NCBI RefSeq assembly: GCF_029784155.1 | Contig: NC_073692.1 | Location: forward strand, 325,781,406 to 325,845,405 | DNA length: 64,000 nt | Reading direction: 5' to 3' | Origin: Uranotaenia lowii | Taxonomy: Eukaryota; Arthropoda; Insecta; Diptera; Culicidae | Shown: in pieces, positions 1 to 11,282 of the stretch | Layout: every line of letters begins with the position of its first letter | Numbering within the stretch: the first letter of the stretch is position 1 | The notes under the pieces: generated by a model | What the model saw: the letters and a program-made list of their open reading frames with translations, nothing else | The model's database searches: none | Told to the model about the DNA's origin: nothing | Made by a program: the position numbers and the translations under genes

Positions 1-660
1 AGGCATAGGCGGAACAGATGGCGTCACTAAGAAGGGAATTAACATTTCAAGTTTAGTAAACGGTAATGTTAAATAACTCAATATGCTTACCCAATAAAGT
101 TATTTGTTGTAGTTCGACTAACTTGCGAACTTTAGCTTGTTCCTGTTCCTCTTTCATTATGCTGTTGACGATGTTGACGACAATCCCAGCTTGGATAACA
201 TGTGCATTATCCCTTCTGAGCGATATACTTGCCCCGGTGCCGGAACCCAGAATCAGCCGACCATGATTGATCAGAGTTCTGTTTTCCGATTCACGGACAG
301 CGACTTACAGGCAGTTTTGTTCACTTCCCGCTTGATGTGGACCATTTGCTGTGCCATTCCCATGATGCTGATTTCTTCCGACCGGAGCTTTTCGGAGTGG
401 CTTATTTCCCATTTTTGACTGATTTTCACCGACGGATATAGCCAAAATTTACCAAAAAATTGGCAAAATAATTTTGACAGGCTGAAAAAAAGTCCAATAG
501 TTAAATAAATGAAATATTGAAAACCGAATACAAGAAAAATTACCAATCCAAGTTTTTTGCTTCTAGTACTGAATGAACCGGGAGTTTCCTGAGACAGCGA
601 TATCGACCGCAATTCCAGCAGAGACGCCGACCGACCAGCCCCAGCTTCATCCGAATCGCA
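1..660 (-). pseudogene. Edc4: Ge-1/Edc4 pseudogene fragment, left-arm copy
   Basis: Mirror of about 38256-38915, so it holds only the upstream part of the broken Edc4 copy described at 38260-40859, including its first two recognisable introns. It is cut by the window start. It carries no information beyond the right-arm copy. Confidence 0.6.
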
Positions 661-1516
661 GGAACAGATTTACTATACTACTATGAAACATTTTATTCGT
701 GCGAAAAAAATACAAATTTTAATAAACGCGTTCGGTTTGCTCCACGGTTAAATCCAAAATGGCGAAGAAATGTTTCAACCATTTTGTGGTTAATACACGA
801 GAACTGCCAAAATGGTTAAAATTTCGCAAAGAAATAATCTTTAAAAAAACAATATTGATAGTTTTTGAGAAAAAACCAGAAAATTGGTATAACCATATAT
901 GGTTAAATAAAAATGAGCGTGTACCTATATGCTGTTATGTATTACAGTGTGATCAAGAAAACCAAAATTCGGAAGGATAATTTATTCAAAATAAATCAGA
1001 AAATATATTTTATAGCAGCGACCGTTCTACCAAGTAGTTAAAGTTTGTATTTTGAAAATGATATTTAAATATTTCACAAATGTGGAAGACAAAATATAAT
1101 TATGAGTGTAAATCTTAGTTTGTAAATATGTACATTAAGAATCGAAAATTTGAAATTGCATTCATAATTGTGAATTCAAGATTTTAATTCTAAATCAACG
1201 TTGTTTTTTATGGTTCGCAACACAAACTCCATACAAATAAGCACACAACTACATCCACGAGATATGAATTTCAATTATTAGCATATTTTATCATTAAACG
1301 CGGAAATTATTTTGTTGAATTGTGAGTGGGGATCTGAGCTATTTCTGTCTTATAGCTTGTACAGTGGTGTATAGTTCAAAATGTACCCAAGAACTATAAT
1401 TTTTTTAAGAGATGCCTATTACTTCAAATCATATAAATTTTAGATATATAATGCAATCCGTTGTTTTCGAATCTTGGTTTAATGTTTTGCTGTCATCCAG
1501 AGAGCTATAGGCAGCT
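661..1516. other. Non-coding repeat DNA, no gene seen
   Basis: Mirror of 37400-38255. From about 928 to 1440 it matches, with divergence, a second block in the same arm at about 3238-3960 and the middle region near 18170-18420, all three being copies of one duplicated segment. The short open frame at 759-980 shows no recognisable domain and is not called. Confidence 0.5.
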
Positions 1517-1675
1517 CAACTACGACGTTTCTTACGTTTGTTTACATCCTGTTTCTTTTGATCGTTTTCCAGCCCAATCTGAGTTTTATTGTCGTCGATT
1601 TTTTCAAAAGACGGCTTGGCTTCAGATACTGACTTTTTCAAATAACCACGTAAAGTGTTCATGTTGTACATAAAC
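1517..1675 (-). pseudogene. Broken lysine-rich exon, left-arm copy
   Basis: Mirror of 37241-37399. It has the same nonsense codon that truncates the frame relative to the open version at 43722-44031. Confidence 0.6.
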
Positions 1676-3030
1676 CTGAAAATAATATTAAGCTCTTGAA
1701 AAAGTTTGTTTACGGTAAAAGGAATTGAATTGAACAACGCTTTAAACAAGGATGCCGTAAAATATTTGTTAAAGAAAAACGGAGAACATTGCAACATACT
1801 TTATGAACAGAGCTGCGAATGGTTAGTGTCAGCCAACCAATATCAGTCGACTTTGATACTGCTTTGCATATCTATGTCATGTGATAATGATTTTTGTTCA
1901 GCGACATAAGCTAACAATGTCATGACCAATTTGAACGAATATCAGTTTTCTTGCTATAAATTTAGCTTCTTACGGTCATGGATTACATTTCGACAGGCTC
2001 CTGCAATGATATAGAATCCGTGTGTGCATCTCTCACATTTAAGCTATTTTTTCTCAAATTGGAGCTTTTCATCTCCTATGCTTTCAAGGCAAAAAAAGCT
2101 AAGATCTAAGGGAAAAAACTTAAGAAACGATATTCACAAACACTTCACATTCACAAATATATGTTGGTCACATGATTCATAGACAAATCCTATATCATTG
2201 CAGCAGAGTCATTTTTACAACTGTTGCTCCACAAATAACGTAAAATCCATCCTAACACAACCAGAAAACAAAATAGAAAGATAACAGTGTGTTATGCGAG
2301 TGGAGAACAACAATGTCATGAAAAGTTTACATTCCCGCCTGACTACTTTCGATGACATTGACTACTAGACGTTATTGAGGATCAAATGAAATTGACTAAA
2401 AGTTACCAGTCTTGTTAATGATGATAATATCAATTATTTAAATTGAACACAAAATTCGTTAAAACAGCTTGGTTTCCCGCGTTTTTGAAAATTGCAAAAA
2501 ATCTTCTTTATTAAGGATTCTTAAAAATAGCTGTTCAAAGAATTCGATCATATTTCATTGATATATTGTTGATTGCTTTTTAAGTCATAATCATAATCAA
2601 AAATTACAGCCAAGATCTCGACAGTGCCGTAGGGTAAAGCTGGGATGAACAAGAGGAGAATCCAAAATTATTGGCACTATTTTTTTTTTTTTTGGGGAAG
2701 AATGACAGCTTGCTATTAATTCCTTGAAATAAAAAAAAAAAGTTGGTGCTTTATAATTAACAATTTTTTTCGATCGTATATAAAAAGTACATACACGACC
2801 TAATAAAAAAAAACCCAAAAAGGTATGGTGCCGGAGAGATGCGAGTAACATAATCAGCCACTCTGATCCTAGTGCCTCAATGATTTGAACATAGTTCATA
2901 AGAAACAACTAGAAAATCTTAATAGGAAATTGAATCTGGACCTCAAATCCTTATATATTAACTAAATAACTGAACTAAATTCGAAAGAATTGAATCGGAT
3001 TGTTGCATAATAAAAAGTTAATTTACGTAC
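1676..3030. other. Intron-like and repeat DNA of the duplicated gene block
   Basis: Mirror of 35885-37240. It includes the frameshifted copy of the middle exon (about 1831-1943 on the minus strand), poly-A/T runs and an end of the CATTGAGGCGC-type repeat. Nothing else coding is apparent. Confidence 0.5.
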
Positions 3031-3172
3031 CTTATACGCAGCAACAATCGTTAAGGCACCAACAATCGACTTTCCACGCACTGACACTTTTCTTTTTGAA
3101 TCTATTTCACCGGAATAGAATGTAGACAACTTTCAGCGTCAACTCGAAATGAAATAAATGGAAGCTGCCAGC
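3031..3172 (-). pseudogene. Frameshifted exon of duplicated unknown gene, left-arm copy
   Basis: Mirror of 35743-35884, a 142-bp exon-like segment between an AG acceptor and a GTACGT donor. It has a 10-bp deletion relative to the open 152-bp version at 41182-41333. Confidence 0.6.
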
Positions 3173-4790
3173 CTGGAAAAGGTATGTTTAGAATTGCTGT
3201 CAGTCAACCTGCCAGTCAGTCAACACAACGCCTACCTGTATGCTGTTATGTATTACACTGTGATCAAGAAAACCAAAATTCGGAAGGATAGTTAATCCAA
3301 AATAAATCAGATAATATATTTTATAACAGCGAGCGTTCTACCAAGGAGTTAAAATTTGTTTTTTGAAAATGATATTGAAATATTTCAAAATGTAGATGAC
3401 AAAATATAATTATGAGTGTAAATCTTAGTTTGTAAATATGTACATTATGAATCGTAAATTTGAAGTTGCGTTCATAATTATGTATTTAAGATTTTAATTC
3501 TAAATCAGAATATTGAATTTCAATCTGAAATCTGTACTGAATGATGATTTTTGAATTTGGACTGTGCATTACTACACCTAATTCTATAAACGATGTAAAT
3601 ATCAGCAATGTTAATGAAAATTAAGCTGTAATTTTCACTAAAGAGCATTCAATTTCAGCGAAATTTTTAGTATATAATAGTATCATAATATTTTAACGTT
3701 GTTTTTTATGGTTCGCAACACAAACTCCATACAAAGAAGCACACAATTAGATCCACGAAATGTAAAATCCAATTATTAGCATATTTTATCATTAAACGCG
3801 GAAACTATTTTGTTGAATTGTGAGGCGTCATCTGAGCTATTTCTGTCTTATAGCTTGTACAGTGGTGTTTAGTTCAAAATGTGCACAAGAACTATAATTT
3901 TGATTAGGAGATGCCTATTACTTCATATCATATGAATTTTAGATATATGATGCAATCCGGAAAAATATTCACATCGGTTGCGGTGGCCCAAGTAGGGATC
4001 CAACTATATTATTTTTTTTTTTTTTTTCGAGAAAATCTATTACATTTGATGAGTTCTTTTCCACGTCAATAGAGGTTCGTTAAAAAATTAGGATTGAGAA
4101 GCCATCACCTCAAGAAACCATAAGCACTAACGAATTGTCAAAATGCTATCCAATAACAATCTTATCTGCCCTCTCTTAGCACTGTGAGTCAAATCTGGCG
4201 AAACTAACTGCTATATTGGCGCTTATGGTTACTTGGGACAGTCAATATAAAATAATTTTTACATTGTTGAGGGCTAAGCAGAAAAAGCGGGGAATAATTA
4301 GGTTAGCTCCTCCGTCATAAAAATCATTTTTCATAAAATTAATGTTTCATGGGAAACCTCCTTCTCACTGAATCTTATGCTTTGATTTAAATAAGTTGAA
4401 TTAAAAATCGTCCTTTTTTATGGATCAGCAAAATATCCTATGTATTTGTTCTTGATAGAAGGTAAAAACTTACTTTGGCTTTGAAATAGTTCCATATTAT
4501 GAGATCATAACGAAGGCAACCTTCTTTGGACCCCTGTTACTCTTGATGAGCCTAAATTTGAGATTTGGCATTATACACACACAACGCTTCTACCGAATGC
4601 CCTAGAGCTTGCGCCCAACTGTGAAAATTCTACCATCAGACGGAATTCGAACACCATCTTAACGCCGCCTTCAGTACTGTTATCTAACAAAGCCTCGAAT
4701 ATCAAATTTTTCGGGATAATATATAATCTAGGACCATTATTTTGTTACAATTTTCCATACACCCTAATGACATTTTCTTAACCCGAATTA
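3173..4790. other. Diverged segmental-duplicate DNA, no gene seen
   Basis: Mirror of 34125-35742. The part around 3985-4320 matches 13990-14420 of the middle region, and the part around 3240-3960 matches 928-1440. No coding exon was recognised. Confidence 0.5.
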
Positions 4791-5060
4791 CAATTGAGGC
4801 GCTTGGGATCAGAGGGGTGCAAGTGCTTAGATGATTGTTTCGAGAAAACGCGCTTCAAAGTTGTGAAGGTGCTCGATTTTTCATGTATTTTCGAATTCGA
4901 GCAGTTTTAATTCAACCAAAAAAATTTCCAAAAAAATATAAAAAATCTCAATTATGCACCAAACACACATTTAAACATGAAGAATCGTTAGTCATGCCTA
5001 CTTAGCTCGAATTTGATTATTCTGACACTTTCACCCCTCTGATTCTGAGGGCCTCAATTG
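4791..5060. mobile_element. 270-bp MITE with CAATTGAGG ends, left-arm copy
   Basis: Mirror of 33856-34125; see that entry. Confidence 0.7.
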
Positions 5061-5448
5061 TTAAAGGGTCATTAACAAATATTAATTATAGTAACCCTAA
5101 TTAAATTGTCGCAAATGTGTACGGGGAGGAAACTGCACTTATTTAAAATATGGCCACAACACAAACAATCTTAATTTTGGCTTTCGTATTCAGTGGATCA
5201 ATTTAGAAGAACTTACGATTTGGTCATCATCGGACACAGGCAACACGTAGCGATTCAAGACAGCTGACACCCTCGCCGACTTTCAGTGAGATTGAACAGC
5301 TTGTCGATGACGTGTTCGATGACAGGCTTATCCACAACACATAGTACGAACGATGTAGATTATGATGTACGAAAACTTGAGTACCGAAGTATCCGTTGCT
5401 ACTCAGGACGACGAATGGTTTAGCAGATAAGCAACTTAAGCATCATAC

Positions 5449-5567
5449 CTTCCTCGAATCCAGTCTTCGACCTTGCTATATTTTCCGATGGAATCAAAGG
5501 TTGGACTCCGTCTAATAGGTGTCGTAGCCATCGTTTTATCGCAGCAGATTTTCAGCAACATTGCCAC
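5449..5567 (-). other. Open exon of unidentified gene, left-arm copy
   Basis: Mirror of 33349-33467, a 119-bp open segment between a TTTCAG acceptor and a GTATGA donor. Confidence 0.4.
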
Positions 5568-6380
5568 CTGAAATGAGTGAGGTATTCCATTAATTAAGGA
5601 CTGTTAGGCGTCGATGTCCCTATTATACGTACTTGTCATATACTGAATATTGAATCTAGGAACGGGGATGGTGATAATTTGTTCAACCTGCGGACAGCGA
5701 CGGAAGCCGATTCCTGCCGGACAGCTGTGATATCTCTCCTTCCGGAACTATCTCTAGCTGACTGTGGTAAGACGAGGGTAATTTGGCTGCGTATTCCATT
5801 GTTGCTATTGGGAAGAAAAGTATTTAAAAAAATTGAATGGCTCGTTAAAATTTTGTACCTACCGGATGTATCTTTTTTTTTGCTTTTGTGGTTGCTGCTG
5901 CTGAGTGTATTGCAGAGAAGTGACACTGATGAATTTTCAACTTCTGCTGAAACAGCAGCTGTTGCTACTGAACTAGGTTTCCAGCTCAGCCGAGATGGCA
6001 CCTGTCGATTGATTCGAGTGGTGTGATTCTCCATTCGTCGAATGGTCCTCTGGATGTTTAATACGGAAGGCAGGAAACACAGGAATTCCCACGGTGGAAA
6101 TATTCGTGCTTCTGCTGTTTCACTTTGAGTCCCGCTTTGAATGATTTCTTCAATCCGGAGACGAACAGCACTTGCTGTCGCGGAAGAAAGAACGGCGACA
6201 AATAAAATTTTTAGCACTGAATGATTTTATTCCACGAAAGGATCGAATGTTTATTTGTGTGCGTGAGCGCACGCTTTAAAAAAAATAAAAATATGGGTGT
6301 GTGCGTTCACTTTGATTTTACGTGAAATTAATGAGTTATAGGGAAGTAAAGTATTTTCTACAGAACACACAAATTAATTT

Positions 6381-7637
6381 CTAAATTCTTTTGCGTGTAG
6401 GAAACAAATTGGCTCCGATGAACCTATGCTTATCTTTTTCACCCGATCTTTCCTTAATGGAGCTTTGCCTTTTCTGAATGTACGTGGCATTTCTTTCCCT
6501 GCACGTTGCCGCGTAATGTCCAGGATTTCCACAAGTACGACACTCCTCATTAGTTGCCGGACAAGTTCCAGATTTGTGGAACAAACGGTTACACCTATTG
6601 CAGCGAAAACGTTTTCCTTCTCCGGAAAAATGGTTCTCGCTTTCTTGTCGATACCTTTCCGGGTAATTCCAGCCCGCATCATTATATCGGCGTTTTGGCA
6701 GGTGTTTATTTCCACTGAACCGATTCCGTTCTCGCGACACCACGAATGCTCTGCTGGATTCAGCTACTCGTGACGGTTTCGGAATGTATGCCTCTTCTCG
6801 AGTCGCAGACTGTACAATAAAAGTCGTCTCATAGCCAAAAATTCTCGCCGCCTTTGCCACCTCACGGTTACGCATTCCTTTAAGTAGTTGCATTCGAATG
6901 AATCGATCCTGATCCGTTTGACTATAACGACAGAGACGCACTTTTTCCAAAAGACGTGCATGGAAGGCAATAGTTGGTTCATCAATGCCTTGTTGGAGAT
7001 TGGAAAACATTTCATGTTCCGCCGTTACGTCGACCATTGATTGCAGATATTTTTCGATGTTTTTGACAAATAGGTTGTAGCAGTTTGGTTCGGTCAGACT
7101 TGGGCGAAGTCTCGCAGCCCTGGTAATTCCTTGGAGTTTCTCTCCCATCGAAAGGAACAATGTCTGAGCGCGCTTGACAGGGTCCGTCACATTTGCCAAG
7201 GAAGTAGCGATCTCAAACCGATCGATAAACCTGTTCCATTGTTCCCACATAGCGTTTGCCGGAACATCGTTTGGGAAAGGTTTTATATTTTCCCATCGAA
7301 TACTACCAGAGTTTGCTGATGAACCTGGATTGACCTTCGCATTGTTCCAGCTTAGATCTTCATCAGAAAGCGCAGAACTTCTGACCGACTCGTCATCTTC
7401 ACGAGAGCGATAAGTGTTCATCTCTTTAACTAATTTATCTATAGTATTCTGCAGTTTTTCTATCTTCTGGATGTATTCCTGGTTTTCACTTTTTTTATAT
7501 TCACGTTTCTCGTTTATTGGAATTTCACGTTCTTCAAACTCCATGTCATCTGACGACCACTCGCCATACATTTCGCCGTATTCTTCGGGATCGCTGTTGG
7601 ATTTAGGGGCCCGAACATATTTTCCGGCAGACGACAT
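6381..7637 (-). CDS. Gag-like protein with two CCHC zinc knuckles, left-arm copy
   Basis: Duplicate of 31279-32535 with an identical 418-residue product; see that entry for domains. In this arm the poly-T run at 7661-7668 is eight long against nine A in the right arm. That puts the upstream leader out of frame and supports the ATG at 7637 as the start. The gene probably exists once per haploid genome if the arm is an assembly duplicate. Confidence 0.8.
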   Translation of the reverse strand: MSSAGKYVRAPKSNSDPEEYGEMYGEWSSDDMEFEEREIPINEKREYKKSENQEYIQKIEKLQNTIDKLVKEMNTYRSREDDESVRSSALSDEDLSWNNAKVNPGSSANSGSIRWENIKPFPNDVPANAMWEQWNRFIDRFEIATSLANVTDPVKRAQTLFLSMGEKLQGITRAARLRPSLTEPNCYNLFVKNIEKYLQSMVDVTAEHEMFSNLQQGIDEPTIAFHARLLEKVRLCRYSQTDQDRFIRMQLLKGMRNREVAKAARIFGYETTFIVQSATREEAYIPKPSRVAESSRAFVVSRERNRFSGNKHLPKRRYNDAGWNYPERYRQESENHFSGEGKRFRCNRCNRLFHKSGTCPATNEECRTCGNPGHYAATCRERNATYIQKRQSSIKERSGEKDKHRFIGANLFPTRKRI

Positions 7638-8214
7638 TTTCAAATGGTTTATTTTTTCAACGATTTTTTTTCAAAATCTGTAAAAAGACAATGCATATTA
7701 ACCATATTAAAACAATTGCAAAACGATTTGATAAGGCGTAGATAAAACTTTAAGCTAACTGTTATAGAAATTGTAAAATACATTGCATGAACCGTTAATT
7801 CCGAATTGATCGTATTTTTAATATGTTGTTAGGTTATGTATCTAACTGTTAAAAACTGTTAAAACTATCATATAGTAAAACTGTTCTGCAATCAGTTGCG
7901 ATAACGTTCAAATACCACTCATGAATAACGTATTTTTGGAATTGTATTGTTTTTGTTAAAGTTATTCTTAAAATTTGCTTCCAGCTGAACATTTACAGTA
8001 TAAGTAGTAAAACGATTTTATAAGACGTTCTTCCAACGTTATGTGTACCGAATTCTGAATAGTAATGGAACATAGCACACACACTTACAAACAAACATGT
8101 GCATTTTCAGTTTATTCACTTGTACGATGATATTATGGGCTCCTTTACCAGGAGGTCTAATTTCAACACATGGCCTGGATATTGGCGTAGCTGCTGGTCA
8201 CTACTGGAATTTTT

Positions 8215-9362
8215 TTAGCGGTGTCGTGATCCGCTCAAAAATTTGCAGTAAATTTCCTAGCGGTCTCCCGATCCGCTCTACAGTTTTCTACAAAATTTCC
8301 TAGCGGTCTCCCGATCCGCTCAACAATTTTCAGCAAATTGCCTAGCGGTCTCCCGATCCGCTCTAAAGTTTTCCACAAATTTCCTAGCGGTCTCCCGATC
8401 CGCTCAACAATTTTCAGCAAATTTCCTAGCGGTCTCCCGATCCGCTCAACTATTTTCAGTAAATTTCCTAGCGGTCTCCCGATCCGCTCTACAGTTTACC
8501 ACAAAATTTTTTAGCGGTCTCCCGATCCGCTCAACTATTTTCAGTAAATTTCCTAGCGGTCTCCCGATCCGCTCTTCAGTTTTCCACAAAATTTCCTAGC
8601 GGTCTCCCGATCCGCTCAACAATTTTCAGCAAATTTCCTAATGGTCTCCCGATCCGCTCAACTATTTTCAGTAAATTTCCTAGCGGTCTCCCGATCCGCT
8701 CTACAGTTTTCCACAAAATTTTCTAGCGGTCTCCCGATCCGCTCAACAATTTTCAGCAAATTGCCTAGCGGTCTCCCGATCCGCTCTAAAGTTTTCCACA
8801 AATTTCCTAGCGGTCTCCCGATCCGCTCAACAATTTTCAGCAAATTTCTAACGGTCTCCAGATCCGCTCAACTATTTTCAGTAAATTTCCTAGCGGTCTC
8901 CCGATCCGCTCTACAGTTTACCACAAAAATTTTTTAGCGGTCTCCCGATCCGCTCAACTATTTTCAGTAAATTTCCTAGCGGTCTCCCGATCCGCTCTTC
9001 AGTTTTCCACAAAATTTCCTAGCGGTCTCCCGATCCGCTCAACAATTTTCAGCAAATTTCCTAATGGTCTCCCGATCCGCTCAACTATTTTCAGTAAATT
9101 TCCTAGCGGTCTCCCGATCCACTCTACAGTTTTCCACAAAATTTTCTAGCGGTCTCCCGATCCGCTCAACTATTTTCAGCAAATTTCCTAGTGGTCTCCC
9201 GATCCGCTCAACTATTTTCAGTAAATTTCCTAGCGGTCTCCCGATCCGCTCTACATTTTTCCACAAAGTTTCCTAGCGGTCTCCCGATCCGCTCTACAGT
9301 TTTCCACAAAATTTCCTAGTGGTCTCCTGATCCGCTCAAAAATTTACAGTAAATTTCCTAGC
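8215..9362. repeat. 42-bp hairpin minisatellite, 27 monomers (left arm)
   Basis: Same array as 29426-30700, read from the other strand, with three fewer monomers. A ten-monomer (423-bp) higher-order period is visible: the same pattern starts at 8235 and 8658. Confidence 0.92.
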
Positions 9363-9776
9363 GTGTAAGGTAAAGCAATTGATCATTTTATTTCGCTTTG
9401 AGCAGTGATATCTTGTCAGCTTTATTCGGATTGACATTCGATCGAAACAATTGCGAGGTTTAACGTACGGTTAAATGTATGGTATGTATCGTATGGTATG
9501 AAATTTGAATAATAAAGTAATGATAATAATGATGATGATAATGTTCCCACCTCATTCCCCTACAACTATTTGAGCGTAGCGAGTAATATTTTCAAAAAGA
9601 TTAAAAAGAACTTATTTTCAACAAGTCACATACCTTTACTGCTACAATTGTACTGAGAAACCTTTCAGATTTGGAACATTTAATGTAAAAACCGCGCAGT
9701 GCTCAAATATATGTAGACTTCTCTTTATTTTAGTTAAAAGACGGCAAAAAGCCACTGGAAATTCAACAACTATAAA

Positions 9777-9819
9777 CATTATCATTATCATCATCATTAT
9801 CATCGTCATCATTATCATT
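9777..9819. repeat. ATC/GAT-rich microsatellite (left arm)
   Basis: Impure trinucleotide tract of ATC and ATT units, mirror of 28969-29011. A second short patch of the same type lies near 9517-9545. Confidence 0.8.
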
Positions 9820-10143
9820 CTAGCGAATCGCAGCATAACTGTCTGTTTCTCGACACTACGTTCGATACACAAATACCAAAGTTTAACTGAGATCTGTAGT
9901 GACTTTTCTTATCAATGTTGACGCCTTACCAAAAATTTTATTTAAAATTAAACTGACTGTGCTTATACTCCAGGCATTTAATTTAACCTTGAAAGCTCTC
10001 AATGATATGGCACAGTGTAATAACAATATCACAATATCGCACGCAACACAACTTTTATGAACTGCACTCAATTTTAATCCACCAAATAATATGCTGCTTT
10101 GAATGGCATGTTTTAAATCGAAACCATTTGAACAAGTAAAAAA

Positions 10144-10510
10144 TTAAGAAAACAGTTCCGTTTCTCTTACATCAATTACACTTATATTCGGAAACTCATA
10201 TTTAGAATTAAGTTCTATTGGAAGAAGTACATTATAATGGGATGATCCGTAAATCAAAACAATCGGAGTGAATGATGCTACTGCTGGTCTAATTTCCAAA
10301 CAATTAATTGGGGTTCCTTTGATAACGACAAAAATACTTCGCTGTAAAATAATACTCAATGCATATAAAGTGTCCGCATTACCCCAGGCACTGTCTTCAC
10401 ATGAAATACAAAGAAGTTTAAAAAATGATCCTGATTCAAGTAAATTTTCTCTGCCTTCAAAATAGGACTTATTTTGTAAAACGCTTCTGAATGCCAACGT
10501 TCGAAGAACA
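10144..10510 (-). CDS. Truncated Helentron protein C-terminus (OTU domain), left-arm copy
   Basis: Contains the final ~122 codons of the Helentron polyprotein described at 21859-28644. They are identical in the overlap and include the OTU histidine region and the stop codon at 10144-10146. The OTU cysteine and everything upstream are lost at the N gap. The truncation is an assembly edge, not a biological breakpoint. Confidence 0.85.
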
Positions 10511-10514
10511 ATTT

Positions 10515-11014
10515 NNNNNNNNNNNNNNNNNNNNNNNNNNNNNNNNNNNNNNNNNNNNNNNNNNNNNNNNNNNNNNNNNNNNNNNNNNNNNNNNNNNNNN
10601 NNNNNNNNNNNNNNNNNNNNNNNNNNNNNNNNNNNNNNNNNNNNNNNNNNNNNNNNNNNNNNNNNNNNNNNNNNNNNNNNNNNNNNNNNNNNNNNNNNNN
10701 NNNNNNNNNNNNNNNNNNNNNNNNNNNNNNNNNNNNNNNNNNNNNNNNNNNNNNNNNNNNNNNNNNNNNNNNNNNNNNNNNNNNNNNNNNNNNNNNNNNN
10801 NNNNNNNNNNNNNNNNNNNNNNNNNNNNNNNNNNNNNNNNNNNNNNNNNNNNNNNNNNNNNNNNNNNNNNNNNNNNNNNNNNNNNNNNNNNNNNNNNNNN
10901 NNNNNNNNNNNNNNNNNNNNNNNNNNNNNNNNNNNNNNNNNNNNNNNNNNNNNNNNNNNNNNNNNNNNNNNNNNNNNNNNNNNNNNNNNNNNNNNNNNNN
11001 NNNNNNNNNNNNNN
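10515..11014. other. Assembly gap of 500 N
   Basis: A run of exactly 500 N. Such a round length is a scaffolding placeholder, not a measured distance. The sequence on its left lies inside the Helentron OTU coding region on the minus strand, and the sequence on its right is unrelated repeat DNA, so the join across the gap is not supported by content. Open frames that appear to read through it are artefacts. Confidence 0.99.
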
Positions 11015-11187
11015 TGTGATTTGCAACAACCGTTATTTTCGAGTTTTGGTAGATCTGGAGAAAGCCTTTTGGCTATAAGAAGAGCAAAATTGAGTTAGAG
11101 AAAACAAATTGTTCTGGTAATGGCATTTCCCCAGAGTATATGGCCTTATAATTGTTTTTCCAAAGCCAAAATAGATTTTGACAACCT

Positions 11188-11236
11188 CTCGAAAGTCAGG
11201 ACAAGTCCTGAAAAGTCAGGACACCTGGCACCTCTG
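11188..11236. mobile_element. Terminal fragment of a CAGAGGTGCCAGG-type TIR element
   Basis: This 49-bp stretch ends in CCTGGCACCTCTG and resembles the right terminus of the element at 11283-13211. Only 46 bp separate it from the left terminus of that element, so the two ends also form a short inverted repeat. It may be the remnant of a neighbouring copy lost in the gap or a duplicated terminus. Confidence 0.6.
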
Positions 11237-11282
11237 ACGTGCATTACAATTGTTCAGTTGTTGATGTTGTTTCTCTTGTACT

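Larger units (their letters stand above)
1..10514. repeat. Left arm of ~10.5-kb inverted duplication (probable assembly duplicate)
   Basis: Reading this arm in reverse complement reproduces 28274-38915. The coordinate sum of paired bases is 38916 near the window start, moves between 38915 and 38916 at homopolymer runs, and drops to 38788 after the minisatellite. Differences located are poly-T/A lengths near 2731, 4012 and 7661, a few one-base indels in the minisatellite, and three fewer minisatellite monomers (127 bp). No substitution was noticed in the stretches compared. Homology runs to within about four bases of the N gap, and the left limit is simply the window edge. A contig end falling inside an ORF next to a round-number gap favours a duplicated haplotig over a genuine palindrome; this is inference. 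Confidence 0.93.

Noticed and set aside
759..980. 73-codon frame MAKKCFNHF.. (mirror 37936-38157)
   Set aside because: Low-complexity composition, no motif, and it lies in duplicated non-coding sequence.
5679..6026. 115-codon plus-strand frame in the left arm (mirror 32890-33237)
   Set aside because: It is antisense to the better-supported exon cluster and crosses its intron.
8235..9276. Several 60-100-codon open frames on both strands of the 42-bp minisatellite (and at 29512-30680)
   Set aside because: The 42-bp period is a multiple of three, so any stop-free phase stays open. Frames exist on both strands, are broken by one-base indels between monomers and differ between the arms.
8215..9362. 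CRISPR-like array
   Set aside because: Repeats are contiguous with two alternating filler types, not unique spacers, and the genome is eukaryotic.
10469..11078. Open frames reading through the N run
   Set aside because: They consist mostly of undefined residues and only bridge the assembly gap.
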